NCBI GenBank assembly: GCA_947571135.1
Contig: CANOWY010000001.1
Span: 67,604 to 119,354 of the forward strand
Reading direction: 5' to 3'
DNA: 51,751 nucleotides
Origin: an uncultured Mycoplasmatota bacterium
GTDB lineage: Bacteria; Bacillota_I; Bacilli_A; RF39; UBA660
In this document: piece after piece, positions 27,076 to 34,288 of the stretch
Layout: each line of letters opens with the position of its first letter
Numbering within the stretch: position 1 is the first letter of the stretch
Notes under the pieces: generated by a model
The model's input: the letters and a program-made list of their open reading frames with translations, nothing else
Databases searched by the model: none
Told to the model about the DNA's origin: nothing
Translations under genes and position numbers: made by a program

Positions 27076-27728
27076 TGAAAAACGTTATCTTTATTGCTCC
27101 CCCTGCTTCTGGCAAGGGAACTATTAGTGAATATTTGACGAAAAATCGTCATTATATTCATTTATCTACTGGAGATTTACTTCGTAATGAAATAAAAAAA
27201 GAAACAAATATTGGCTTAAAAATAAAGGAGATTATGGCAGAAGGAAAATTTATTCCTGATGATATAATTTTGCCCTTATTTGAAAAAGAAATAATGAAGA
27301 TAAAAAATAAACCATTTATTTTAGATGGAATGCCTAGAAAAGTAAATCAAGCCGATTATTTATCAGACTTATTTAAGAAAATAGGTATTCTAGATTACAT
27401 AGTAATTCATTTAGATGTTAGTCCAGAAGTACTAGAACAAAGAATATGTGGAAGAAGAGTATGTAAAAATTGCGGTTCAAATTATAATATATTTTTTGAG
27501 GGTTTTAAACCGCAAAAGGAAAATATTTGTGATCAATGTAGTGGAGAACTTATAAAAAGAGACGATGATAATATAGAAACTTATAAACTTAGATACGAGG
27601 ATTATTGTAAGAAAACAAAACCATTGATTCGATACTATCAAGAAAAAGGCTTATTAAAAATCATAGATGCAAACAGAAAAACTGCTGAGATCATAAATGA
27701 TATAGAAAATGTAATAGGAAGTGACTAA
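27075..27728 (+). CDS. adk: adenylate kinase, zinc-type lid
   Basis: Interconverts ATP plus AMP with two ADP. 217 residues. P-loop PPASGKGT near the N-terminus (usual GAPGAGKGT), LSTGDLLR, LDGMPRK (usually FLLDGFPR) and the lid GRRVCKNCGSNYN...ICDQCSGEL, whose CxxC pairs bind structural zinc as in Gram-positive enzymes. Coupled to secY and map by contact of stop and start codons. Confidence 0.95.
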   Translation: MKNVIFIAPPASGKGTISEYLTKNRHYIHLSTGDLLRNEIKKETNIGLKIKEIMAEGKFIPDDIILPLFEKEIMKIKNKPFILDGMPRKVNQADYLSDLFKKIGILDYIVIHLDVSPEVLEQRICGRRVCKNCGSNYNIFFEGFKPQKENICDQCSGELIKRDDDNIETYKLRYEDYCKKTKPLIRYYQEKGLLKIIDANRKTAEIINDIENVIGSD

Positions 27729-28478
27729 ATGATAAGTATTAAAAGTGATCGAGAAGTCAATTTAATGCGACATGCAGGACATATAAACTTTCTGACACAT
27801 GAAGAATTAAAAAAATATATTAAACCTGGAATTACTACTGAAAAATTGGATAAAATTGCACATGACTTTATTTTGAAAAATGACTGTACTCCCTCTTGTT
27901 TGGGATATGAAGGTTTTCCAAAAAGTATTTGTGTATCTATAAATGATGAAGTAGTACATGGTATTCCAGGAAAAAGAAAAATAAAAAATGGTGATATTGT
28001 ATCCATTGATTTTTGCGTAAGATATAAAGGATACGAATCTGATTCTGCTAGAACTTACGTTGTTGGAAATGTTTCAGACGAAGTAAGCAAATTAGTACAA
28101 AATACAAAAGAAGCCTTGAATATCGGCTTGAGTAAAGTAAAAAGTGGTGCTAAAATAGGAGACATAAGTCACGCAATTGAAGAATTTGCTCATAGTAAAG
28201 GACTTGGTGTAGTAGAAGATTTAGTAGGACATGGAATTGGTACCGAAATGCATGAAGATCCAGAAGTTCCAAATTATGGAAAAGAAAATACTGGAATTGT
28301 TTTAAAATCAGGAATGACAATTGCAATTGAACCTATGTTTACTTTGGGAGGCAAAGAAGTTTGTCTAACAGACCAAGATGATTGGGTAATAGTGACAGAA
28401 GATGAAAGTCCATCAGCACATTTTGAACATACAGTACTCGTAACCGATGATGGCTATGAAATATTAACAGGAGAATAA
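27729..28478 (+). CDS. map: methionine aminopeptidase, type I
   Basis: Removes the initiator methionine from new proteins. 249 residues. Metal ligands seen in context: VSIDFCVRYKGYESDSART (two Asp), VGHGIGTEMHEDP (His), IAIEPMF (Glu) and FEHTVLVT (Glu). Also CVSINDEVVHGIPG with the substrate His. Starts on the base after the adk stop. Confidence 0.97.
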   Translation: MISIKSDREVNLMRHAGHINFLTHEELKKYIKPGITTEKLDKIAHDFILKNDCTPSCLGYEGFPKSICVSINDEVVHGIPGKRKIKNGDIVSIDFCVRYKGYESDSARTYVVGNVSDEVSKLVQNTKEALNIGLSKVKSGAKIGDISHAIEEFAHSKGLGVVEDLVGHGIGTEMHEDPEVPNYGKENTGIVLKSGMTIAIEPMFTLGGKEVCLTDQDDWVIVTEDESPSAHFEHTVLVTDDGYEILTGE

Positions 28479-28481
28479 AAT

Positions 28482-28760
28482 ATGGCGAAAAAAACAAATC
28501 AAAACAAAAAAATGAATAATACTTCAATCGGAAAAAGCAATCAACCGAAAAATGATAAAATTGAAGTAGAAGGTAAAGTAATTGATGTTGTAAAAGGTGG
28601 AGACTACATAGTAGAACTGCCAAATGGACATACTGTAGAAGCCTACGTTTCTGGTAAAATGCGCGTTAACATGATACGTATTCTACCAGGTGATACAGTT
28701 ACAATAGAACTTTCGCCTTACGACTTAACACGTGGGCGTATAACATGGAACAAAAGATAA
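28482..28760 (+). CDS. infA: translation initiation factor IF-1 with N-terminal extension
   Basis: Binds the 30S A site during initiation. 92 residues against about 72 usual. The S1/OB-fold core starts at about residue 24 ([20 protein letters not shown]) and ends [15 protein letters not shown], all canonical. The first 23 residues are a Lys/Asn/Gln-rich leader. The ATG at 28482 has GGAGAAT upstream; the internal ATG at codon 11 lacks a site, so the long form is favoured. Confidence 0.92.
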   Translation: MAKKTNQNKKMNNTSIGKSNQPKNDKIEVEGKVIDVVKGGDYIVELPNGHTVEAYVSGKMRVNMIRILPGDTVTIELSPYDLTRGRITWNKR

Positions 28761-28777
28761 TGGAGGTATAAAGAAAA

Positions 28778-28894
28778 ATGAAAAGAAGAGCATCTGTAAA
28801 ACCAATCTGCAATAAATGTAAAAAAATTAAAAGAAAAGGAAAAAATATGATTATTTGTGAAAATCCAAAACACAAACAAACACAAGGGAAATAG
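28778..28894 (+). CDS. rpmJ: 50S ribosomal protein L36
   Basis: 38 residues: [20 protein letters not shown] then [18 protein letters not shown]. The Cys-x-x-Cys, a third Cys and the His make the zinc site of the C+ form. TGGAGG upstream, in the canonical place between infA and rpsM. Confidence 0.96.
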   Translation: MKRRASVKPICNKCKKIKRKGKNMIICENPKHKQTQGK

Positions 28895-28903
28895 GAGGAT
28901 TAT

Positions 28904-29278
28904 ATGGCAAGAATTAAAAATATTGAATTACCAAATGAAAAACATGTTTGTATTGGACTAACAGCTATCTATGGTATAGGTAGAAGCCTTGCAAAAACAA
29001 TTTGTGAAGGCGCAAATGTAGATCCAACAAAAAAAATCAAAGAATTAACAGATAATGAAATAGCATCTCTTCGTAAAGAAATTGAAAAATACGATGTAGA
29101 GGGAGATTTACGTCGTGATGTACAAATGTCTATTAAAAATAAAATGGAAATTAATTGCTACCAAGGAATTAGACATAAAAAAGGCTTACCAGTAAGAGGG
29201 CAAAGAACTAGCAGAAATGCACGTACTCGTAAGGGTAAAGGTAAAGTTGTAGCAAATAAGAAAAAAGTAGGTAAATAG
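28904..29278 (+). CDS. rpsM: 30S ribosomal protein S13
   Basis: 124 residues. [14 protein letters not shown] start, [31 protein letters not shown] and a basic tail. Located in the head, contacting the P-site tRNA and L5. Confidence 0.97.
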   Translation: MARIKNIELPNEKHVCIGLTAIYGIGRSLAKTICEGANVDPTKKIKELTDNEIASLRKEIEKYDVEGDLRRDVQMSIKNKMEINCYQGIRHKKGLPVRGQRTSRNARTRKGKGKVVANKKKVGK

Positions 29279-29288
29279 GAGGTACGAG

Positions 29289-29672
29289 ATGGCATATAAC
29301 AGAAGAAAAAGAAAAGTTAAGAAAAATATTCCTGAGGCTGTTGCACACATTCAATGTACATACAATAATACAATTGTTACTATTGCAGAAAAAGATGGAA
29401 ATGTAATTAGTTGGGCATCTGCTGGAACTATCGGTTATAAAGGAAGTAAAAAGAAAACACCGTATGCAGCAGGTATGGCTGCAGAATCTGCTGCAACCAA
29501 AGCAAAAGATGCAGGAGTAGTAAAGGTTGATGTTAAAGTAATAGGGCTTGGAGCAAGTAAAGATACTGCAATCCGTTCTTTACAAGCAGCAGGATTAGAA
29601 GTCGTAAGTATTGAAGACGAAACTCCAGTACCACACAATGGTTGTCGTCCCCCAAAACGTCCTAGAAATTAG
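29289..29672 (+). CDS. rpsK: 30S ribosomal protein S11
   Basis: 127 residues. [20 protein letters not shown], the platform core [20 protein letters not shown], and [13 protein letters not shown] at the end. Its stop overlaps the region carrying the rpoA ribosome binding site. Confidence 0.97.
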   Translation: MAYNRRKRKVKKNIPEAVAHIQCTYNNTIVTIAEKDGNVISWASAGTIGYKGSKKKTPYAAGMAAESAATKAKDAGVVKVDVKVIGLGASKDTAIRSLQAAGLEVVSIEDETPVPHNGCRPPKRPRN

Positions 29673-29695
29673 TGTATGAGAGGAAGAATATAGAA

Positions 29696-30640
29696 ATGAT
29701 TAAATTTGAAAAACCAGAATACAAAATAACAGAATATGTAACAGATTCTCACTATGGAGAATTTGTATTAGAACCCTTAGAAAGAGGATTTGGAACTACA
29801 ATTGGAAACGCACTTAGAAGAGTAATGTTATCAAGTTTACCTGGATGTGCATTTACAAGTGTTAAAATTGAAGGTGTATTACATGAGTTTCAAAAAATTG
29901 AAGGTGTCTATGAGGATGTTACAAGTATTATTTTAGCCCTTAAAAGTGTTGTTCTTAAAAATCATACAGAAGAAAATAAAGTAGTTCATTTATCTAAATC
30001 TACACCTGGCCCAGTATTGGCTGGAGACATTGAAGTAGATGCAGATTTAGAAATTATAAACAAGGATTTAGTAATATGTAATCTTGTAGAAGGTGGAAAA
30101 ATTGATATGGAATTAACAGTTTCTACAGGAAAAGGTTACGTAGATGCAAAAGAAAATCAATTGCTATTAGATACCAAAAAAGTAGGTGTAATTGCTATTG
30201 ACTCTTTATATTCACCAGTTGAAAAAGTTTCTTATGAAACTGAAAATGCTCGTGTAGGACATAACGAAAATTATGATAAATTAATTATGCGTATCAATAC
30301 CAATGGAAGTATTACACCAGAAGAATGTATGGCATTATCTGCAAAAATCCTAATTGAGCATTTTAATATTGTTGCAGATTTAAATTCAATTAGTGATATT
30401 TCTGGATTAATGGCTGAAAAGAAAGTAGATACTATTACAAAAACGCTAGAGACACCAATCGAAGAAATTGAGTTCTCAGTAAGAGCATATAACTGCTTAA
30501 AAAGAGCTGGTATTCATACCGTTCAAGATTTAATTTCAAAAAGAGAAGTAGAAGTTACCAAGATACGCAACTTAGGTAAGAAATCTTTAAAAGAAGTTTT
30601 GGATAAAGTTGTAGAAATGGGACTTAAATTTCGCGATTAA
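29696..30640 (+). CDS. rpoA: DNA-directed RNA polymerase subunit alpha
   Basis: Scaffold of RNA polymerase. 314 residues from the ATG at 29696 (MIKFEKPEYKITEY), the same length as B. subtilis RpoA; an in-frame ATG eight codons earlier has no better site. N-terminal assembly domain with LEPLERGFGTTIGNALRRVM; C-terminal domain from about 240 with SVRAYNCLKRAGIHTVQDLI and KIRNLGKKSLKEV. Confidence 0.98.
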   Translation: MIKFEKPEYKITEYVTDSHYGEFVLEPLERGFGTTIGNALRRVMLSSLPGCAFTSVKIEGVLHEFQKIEGVYEDVTSIILALKSVVLKNHTEENKVVHLSKSTPGPVLAGDIEVDADLEIINKDLVICNLVEGGKIDMELTVSTGKGYVDAKENQLLLDTKKVGVIAIDSLYSPVEKVSYETENARVGHNENYDKLIMRINTNGSITPEECMALSAKILIEHFNIVADLNSISDISGLMAEKKVDTITKTLETPIEEIEFSVRAYNCLKRAGIHTVQDLISKREVEVTKIRNLGKKSLKEVLDKVVEMGLKFRD

Positions 30641-30651
30641 GGAGGATTATT

Positions 30652-30993
30652 ATGGCATATAGAAAACTTGGAAGAGAAACAAGACAAAGACATAGCATCT
30701 TTGCAGGTCTTACTGTTGATGTAATCATGAACGAAGGAATTGTAACAACAGAAGCCAAAGCAAAAGAAGTAAGAAAATTTGTTGATAGAATGATTACGTA
30801 TGGAAAACGAGGAACATTAGTATCTCGTAGAAAAGCCCTTGCATTTGTTTATAACAATAAAGAGTGTGTTGATAAAGTATTTAATGAACTTGCAAACAGA
30901 TATGAAACTCGTAATGGTGGATATACAAGAATCATTAAATTAAAAGAAAGAATCGGCGACGATGCTTTACAAGTTAGAATTGAATTAGTTTAG
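30652..30993 (+). CDS. rplQ: 50S ribosomal protein L17
   Basis: 113 residues. MAYRKLGRETRQRHSIFAGL, then MNEGIVTTEAKAKEVRKFVD and NGGYTRIIKLKERIGDDA. Last gene of the cluster; the terminator begins within its final codons. Confidence 0.97.
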   Translation: MAYRKLGRETRQRHSIFAGLTVDVIMNEGIVTTEAKAKEVRKFVDRMITYGKRGTLVSRRKALAFVYNNKECVDKVFNELANRYETRNGGYTRIIKLKERIGDDALQVRIELV

Positions 30994-31012
30994 AAATAGA
31001 CTAATTTTTTTT
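30983..31012 (+). terminator. terminator of the ribosomal cluster
   Basis: AATTAGT (30983-30989) pairs with ACTAATT (31000-31006) around a 10-nt loop, followed by T8. It overlaps the rplQ stop and, on the other strand, the last codons of the small XRE gene. Confidence 0.75.
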
Positions 31013-31216
31013 GTCTTTATTACTTAAAGTAAATAATTCTCCAGGAGTACAGTTTAAATATTTACAAAAGTCCTCAATATATTTAAAAGAAATAGAAGAA
31101 GTTTCTCCTTTTATGATTCGATTCAAATTGCGAGAAGTCATATTCATTTTTTGGCATAACCAATATTTTGTTTTATTATTTATCTTTAAAAGTTCGACAA
31201 TGTTAATATGTATCAA
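31001..31216 (-). CDS. small XRE-family DNA-binding protein
   Basis: About 71 residues from the TTG at 31216 (IHINIVELLKINNKTKYWLC), which has AAGGTGG about 8 nt upstream; a GTG four codons earlier overlaps that site. The sequence KYWLCQKMNMTSRNLNRIIK is a helix-turn-helix and YIEDFCKYLNCTPGELF is the usual fourth/fifth helix of the Cro/CI group. It is a single HTH without a sensing domain. It is convergent with rplQ and divergent from the surface protein gene at 31341, so that gene's promoter is a candidate target. Confidence 0.8.
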   Translation of the reverse strand: MIHINIVELLKINNKTKYWLCQKMNMTSRNLNRIIKGETSSISFKYIEDFCKYLNCTPGELFTLSNKDKKN

Positions 31217-31288
31217 ATGGATTACCACCTTTTAAAATGATTTTACTAATAATTCTACTTATAAATAAGATATTCATAAATAAGATAC

Positions 31289-31317
31289 TTGCATTACCCT
31301 TATTTTTGGTATAGAAT
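31289..31317 (+). promoter_or_regulatory. promoter of surface protein/XRE pair 1
   Basis: TTGCAT (31289-31294), 17 bp, TAGAAT (31312-31317), with AAAGGAGA close to the ATG at 31341. It differs from the TTGAAA-type promoters of the G-tract cassettes. Confidence 0.65.
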
Positions 31318-31340
31318 ATACTAAAGGAGAATAGAGAGTA

Positions 31341-32825
31341 ATGACAAAAAATAAACAAAAAATACTTTTACTCACAACTGGAATACTAATAGCAATAGGA
31401 ATTATAATAGGAGTAAGTTATGCTTGGTGGAGTCATGTAGTAAGTCAAGAAGGAATCAATACAATAGAAAGTACCTGTTTAGAAATAAAACTTACAGATC
31501 AAAATCCAATCAGTTTAACCAATGCGTATCCTATAACAGACGCAGAAGCGAGGATTTTAACGCCGTATACATTTACGATAACAAATACCTGTACAACAAC
31601 AGTAGAATATGATGTTAACCTAGATATAATGGAAAGCAAAGTAAATAATATTGATAATAGACTTAATAGTGAATATGTCGCAGTAGAGTTTAATGGCGGA
31701 GAAAAGAAACTATTAAACACATATGAAAGTGTTGAAACAAGTTATCCAGGAAGTGATTATACCCCAGTAGAAGCAAGATACCTAACAAGTGGAGAACTCT
31801 CTGCAAATGAAAGTAAAACATATACAATCAAACTATGGATGGATGAGAGTGTCACAGTTGAAAATGACGCAATGAACAAGAATTTTATAAGTAAGATAGT
31901 AGTGACAGCCAAACAAAGTCATAAAGTAAGATTAGTCGATTACATCATGAGTGATACAAGTAAAGATTTTGAAGAGTTTACGCATGAAGCAACATATCAA
32001 ACAAAAGCATTAACAGATTATAGATATACAGGAGCAAATCCTAATAATTACGTTTGTTTTGGAAGTGAAGAAGAGCCATGCCCCAGTGACAATCTATATC
32101 GAATTATAGGAGTTATACCAACCCAAAGTGAAATTGGTGGAGAATATGAGAACCGAGTAAAACTGGTAAAAGCAAATGCATATGTCGAGAATGAGAGTGG
32201 CTTACATAATAGCACAAAAGGATACGATTGGAATGCTAATTCTAGTAATAATTGGACAACTGCTTCATTAAATACCCAAGTATTAAATGGAGTATACTGG
32301 AATAATCTAGGAGAATATCAGAAATATATTGCATCCAGTGTCTGGCATTTAGGGGCAGCTAATTATATAGATGTTTATGACAATTTCACATCTAACCAAT
32401 ACTATTCTTTTGAAAGAGGTAGCGTAAAAAGTGGGAATAATGGCTCGCTAAATATTGTTACAAATATAGGTTTAATGTATCCAAGTGATTATGCTTACTC
32501 TATTGGGAAACTTTATGAAAACCAAAAAGTTAGTGATCATCGAGATAGTTATGTAACTTCGGCGTGGCTATATGATTCAAATGGAGTTGTACAATGGTTG
32601 ATATCTTCCGAAAATGAAAAAAATGATAAACCTACCGTTACAGCAATAACGAAAGAAGGATATGTTACTGCTTCTAAACGTGTTCAAGAGTATGCTAATG
32701 ACCCTTATGGTTGGGTGCCAGGATACCGAATAACAAAACTGACATTCTATTTAAAAACAAATGTCTTATATGAAAGTGGTAATGGAACAGAAGATAATCC
32801 ATATCGAATTAGTATAAATGAATAA
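31341..32825 (+). CDS. anchored surface protein, constitutive paralogue (pair 1)
   Basis: 494 residues. Residues 7-29 form a signal anchor (ILLLTTGILIAIGIIIGVSYAWW); residues about 40-200 are a beta-rich domain (TFTITNTCTTTVEYDVNLDI; ESKTYTIKLWMDESVTVE) resembling TasA/camelysin-like sandwiches, and residues about 235-494 contain CFGSEEEPC, NLYRIIGVIPTQ, IGLMYPSDYAYSIG, WLISS, KLTFYLKTNVL and the end ENPYRISINE, a pattern like the DUF6273-type lectin-like domains of Bacillota surface proteins. The N-terminal half is nearly the same as the protein at 48019, the C-terminal half is not. There is no G tract here, so it should always be in frame. It overlaps the XRE gene by 8 nt. Ligand unknown. 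Confidence 0.75.
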   Translation: MTKNKQKILLLTTGILIAIGIIIGVSYAWWSHVVSQEGINTIESTCLEIKLTDQNPISLTNAYPITDAEARILTPYTFTITNTCTTTVEYDVNLDIMESKVNNIDNRLNSEYVAVEFNGGEKKLLNTYESVETSYPGSDYTPVEARYLTSGELSANESKTYTIKLWMDESVTVENDAMNKNFISKIVVTAKQSHKVRLVDYIMSDTSKDFEEFTHEATYQTKALTDYRYTGANPNNYVCFGSEEEPCPSDNLYRIIGVIPTQSEIGGEYENRVKLVKANAYVENESGLHNSTKGYDWNANSSNNWTTASLNTQVLNGVYWNNLGEYQKYIASSVWHLGAANYIDVYDNFTSNQYYSFERGSVKSGNNGSLNIVTNIGLMYPSDYAYSIGKLYENQKVSDHRDSYVTSAWLYDSNGVVQWLISSENEKNDKPTVTAITKEGYVTASKRVQEYANDPYGWVPGYRITKLTFYLKTNVLYESGNGTEDNPYRISINE

Positions 32826-33012
32826 GATAAATCTAAAACAAATACGAAAAAAGAGAGGTTATACGCAAAAAGAACTAGCGAGTAAATTAGGCATATCAGA
32901 TTCAACCCTTGCCCATTATGAAACAGGAATAAGAAAGATTACATTAGAAACCTTTTTAAAAATATTAGAAGTGTGTAAGTTAGAAATAGAAATAAAAGAG
33001 TCGTTGAAATAG
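32818..33012 (+). CDS. small XRE-family regulator (pair 1)
   Basis: 64 residues. LKQIRKKRGYTQKELASKLG then ISDSTLAHYETGIRKITLET is a clear Cro/CI helix-turn-helix, with a short C-terminal amphipathic helix and no effector domain. The ATG lies within ATGAATAA, overlapping the surface protein stop by 8 nt, so its translation should depend on reading the surface gene. A close paralogue sits in the same way at 49543. It probably controls the surface genes nearby, which is inference from position. Confidence 0.85.
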   Translation: MNKINLKQIRKKRGYTQKELASKLGISDSTLAHYETGIRKITLETFLKILEVCKLEIEIKESLK

Positions 33013-33024
33013 ATGGCTTTTTTT
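32995..33024 (+). terminator. weak intrinsic terminator
   Basis: AAAGAGTC (32995-33002) can pair with GGCTTTTT (33015-33022) using two G-U pairs, with T7 at 33018-33024. It separates pair 1 from the next promoter. Confidence 0.45.
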
Positions 33025-33029
33025 GATGA

Positions 33030-33058
33030 TTGAAAATGAAGAGAAAATAATTTATAAT
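33030..33058 (+). promoter_or_regulatory. cassette promoter, copy A
   Basis: TTGAAA (33030-33035), 17 bp, TATAAT (33053-33058). The same boxes and spacing recur at 47964 and 51698, with most bases in between also shared. GGAGGA at 33074-33079 is the ribosome binding site for the ATG at 33087. Confidence 0.8.
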
Positions 33059-33086
33059 GAATACATAATAGAAGGAGGAAAAGAAA

Positions 33087-34224
33087 ATGAAAAAAGAAGA
33101 AAAGAAAATCCTCCCAACTTCAGGAACACGCCTGGGGGGGGGGTATACTAGAAAGTAAAAGTAAACCAGGTGAATTAGGAAAGTTTAACAAAACCAAAAA
33201 ACAAAAAAGAATTGTTATAGGAAGCATAGTAGGAATGCTTCTAGTTTTAGGAGGAATAACACTTTATAAAACCTTTGCTTTATATGAAGAGAAAAAAGAG
33301 TTTAATGTATTACAAGGAAGAATCCCAGATTTTAGAAATAGTATAGGAGATGTTAAAATAGCCGCCATAGTAGATGGAAAATTATCATCAAAAATACCTA
33401 CAAAAGAAGAAGGATATGCAGTAGAAGAAATAGTATGTGATAAAGGGGCAATAGGAGAATGGAATGAAGAAAGATGGGGGATTTTTGTAAGTAATTTAAC
33501 AGAAAGTGAAACAACTTGTACAATAACATTTGACTCATTAAGTAACTTTCGAAAATTAGTACAATTAATTGGAAGTACAGCAGAAAATGTAGATCAACTT
33601 TTAACAAATAATGAAGACATAGAGAAAATAATAATAAGTGAAGAAGCCATGAAACTAATAGCAAGTTCAAACAATTTAAAAAGCCAGATAAAAAACAATG
33701 AAAATTATACAACAGAAGTGGCCAAGAAATTTTTATCATCCACTGTAATTAGTGAAGAAGAAAAATACAATGCAGGACTACCATGTTACTTGTATAAAAA
33801 CGGTAAAATAACGAATGCTTTGGGAGATTTTTTACAATTAAAATCAAGTGCAAACGCGTCTTTTTCGAACTCTTCAGCAGGGTATCAAATAAGAACCGTT
33901 GTGAGTGGTACGTATGGAACTATTGTAAGTAATAATACGATAGATACATCTCAATATAATAATTTAGAAATGAATTATAAGCATTGGACAGGATATAGAG
34001 ATTTAACTGGAACTACAACATTCGGATTAAGCAATGATCAAACTATCAATAGTTTTATAATTTCTAATTCAGAAACTTTTCGTACGAGCGAATCAACATC
34101 CAATTTGAAAATAAATATAAAAGATAATAAAGAAAAATACTATGTAAAAATAAAACTTTTACACGACGGTCAATATACACATTCATCAGCATACATTAAC
34201 ATTAATACAATTGCTTTATATTAA
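33087..34224 (+). CDS. phase-variable surface protein, copy A (OFF, frameshifted at G10)
   Basis: The ATG at 33087 with an excellent GGAGGA site opens MKKEEKKILPTSGTRLGGGY and meets a TAA at 33156. The long body is one base out of frame. Removing one G from the 10-G tract joins them into a 378-residue protein: cytoplasmic leader, basic KTKKQKR, membrane helix IVIGSIVGMLLVLGGITLY, then an ectodomain with a VKIAAIVDGK...ETTCTITFDSL beta unit, a helical part and a Ser/Asn/Thr-rich beta-sandwich at the end (YYVKIKLLHDGQY). The body differs from copy B although leader and promoter are shared. An internal ATG at 33235 lies inside the membrane helix and has no good site. Sequencing error in the tract is the main alternative. 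Confidence 0.8.
33134..33143 (+). repeat. poly-G tract, 10 G
   Basis: Uninterrupted run of ten G in the sixteenth to nineteenth codons of copy A. G-runs are very rare in this AT-rich window, and such tracts mutate by strand slippage. Nine or twelve G would put the gene in frame. Confidence 0.95.
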
Positions 34225-34288
34225 AAAAATTGTATAAATTCCAAATATTTCAAACAATATAAACATAGAATAAACTAGGAGGATATTT

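Noticed and set aside
33235..34224. Copy A body read as a complete gene from its internal ATG
   Set aside because: That start lies inside the membrane helix, has no suitable ribosome binding site, and ignores a strong site plus ATG 148 bases upstream that is one base out of frame.
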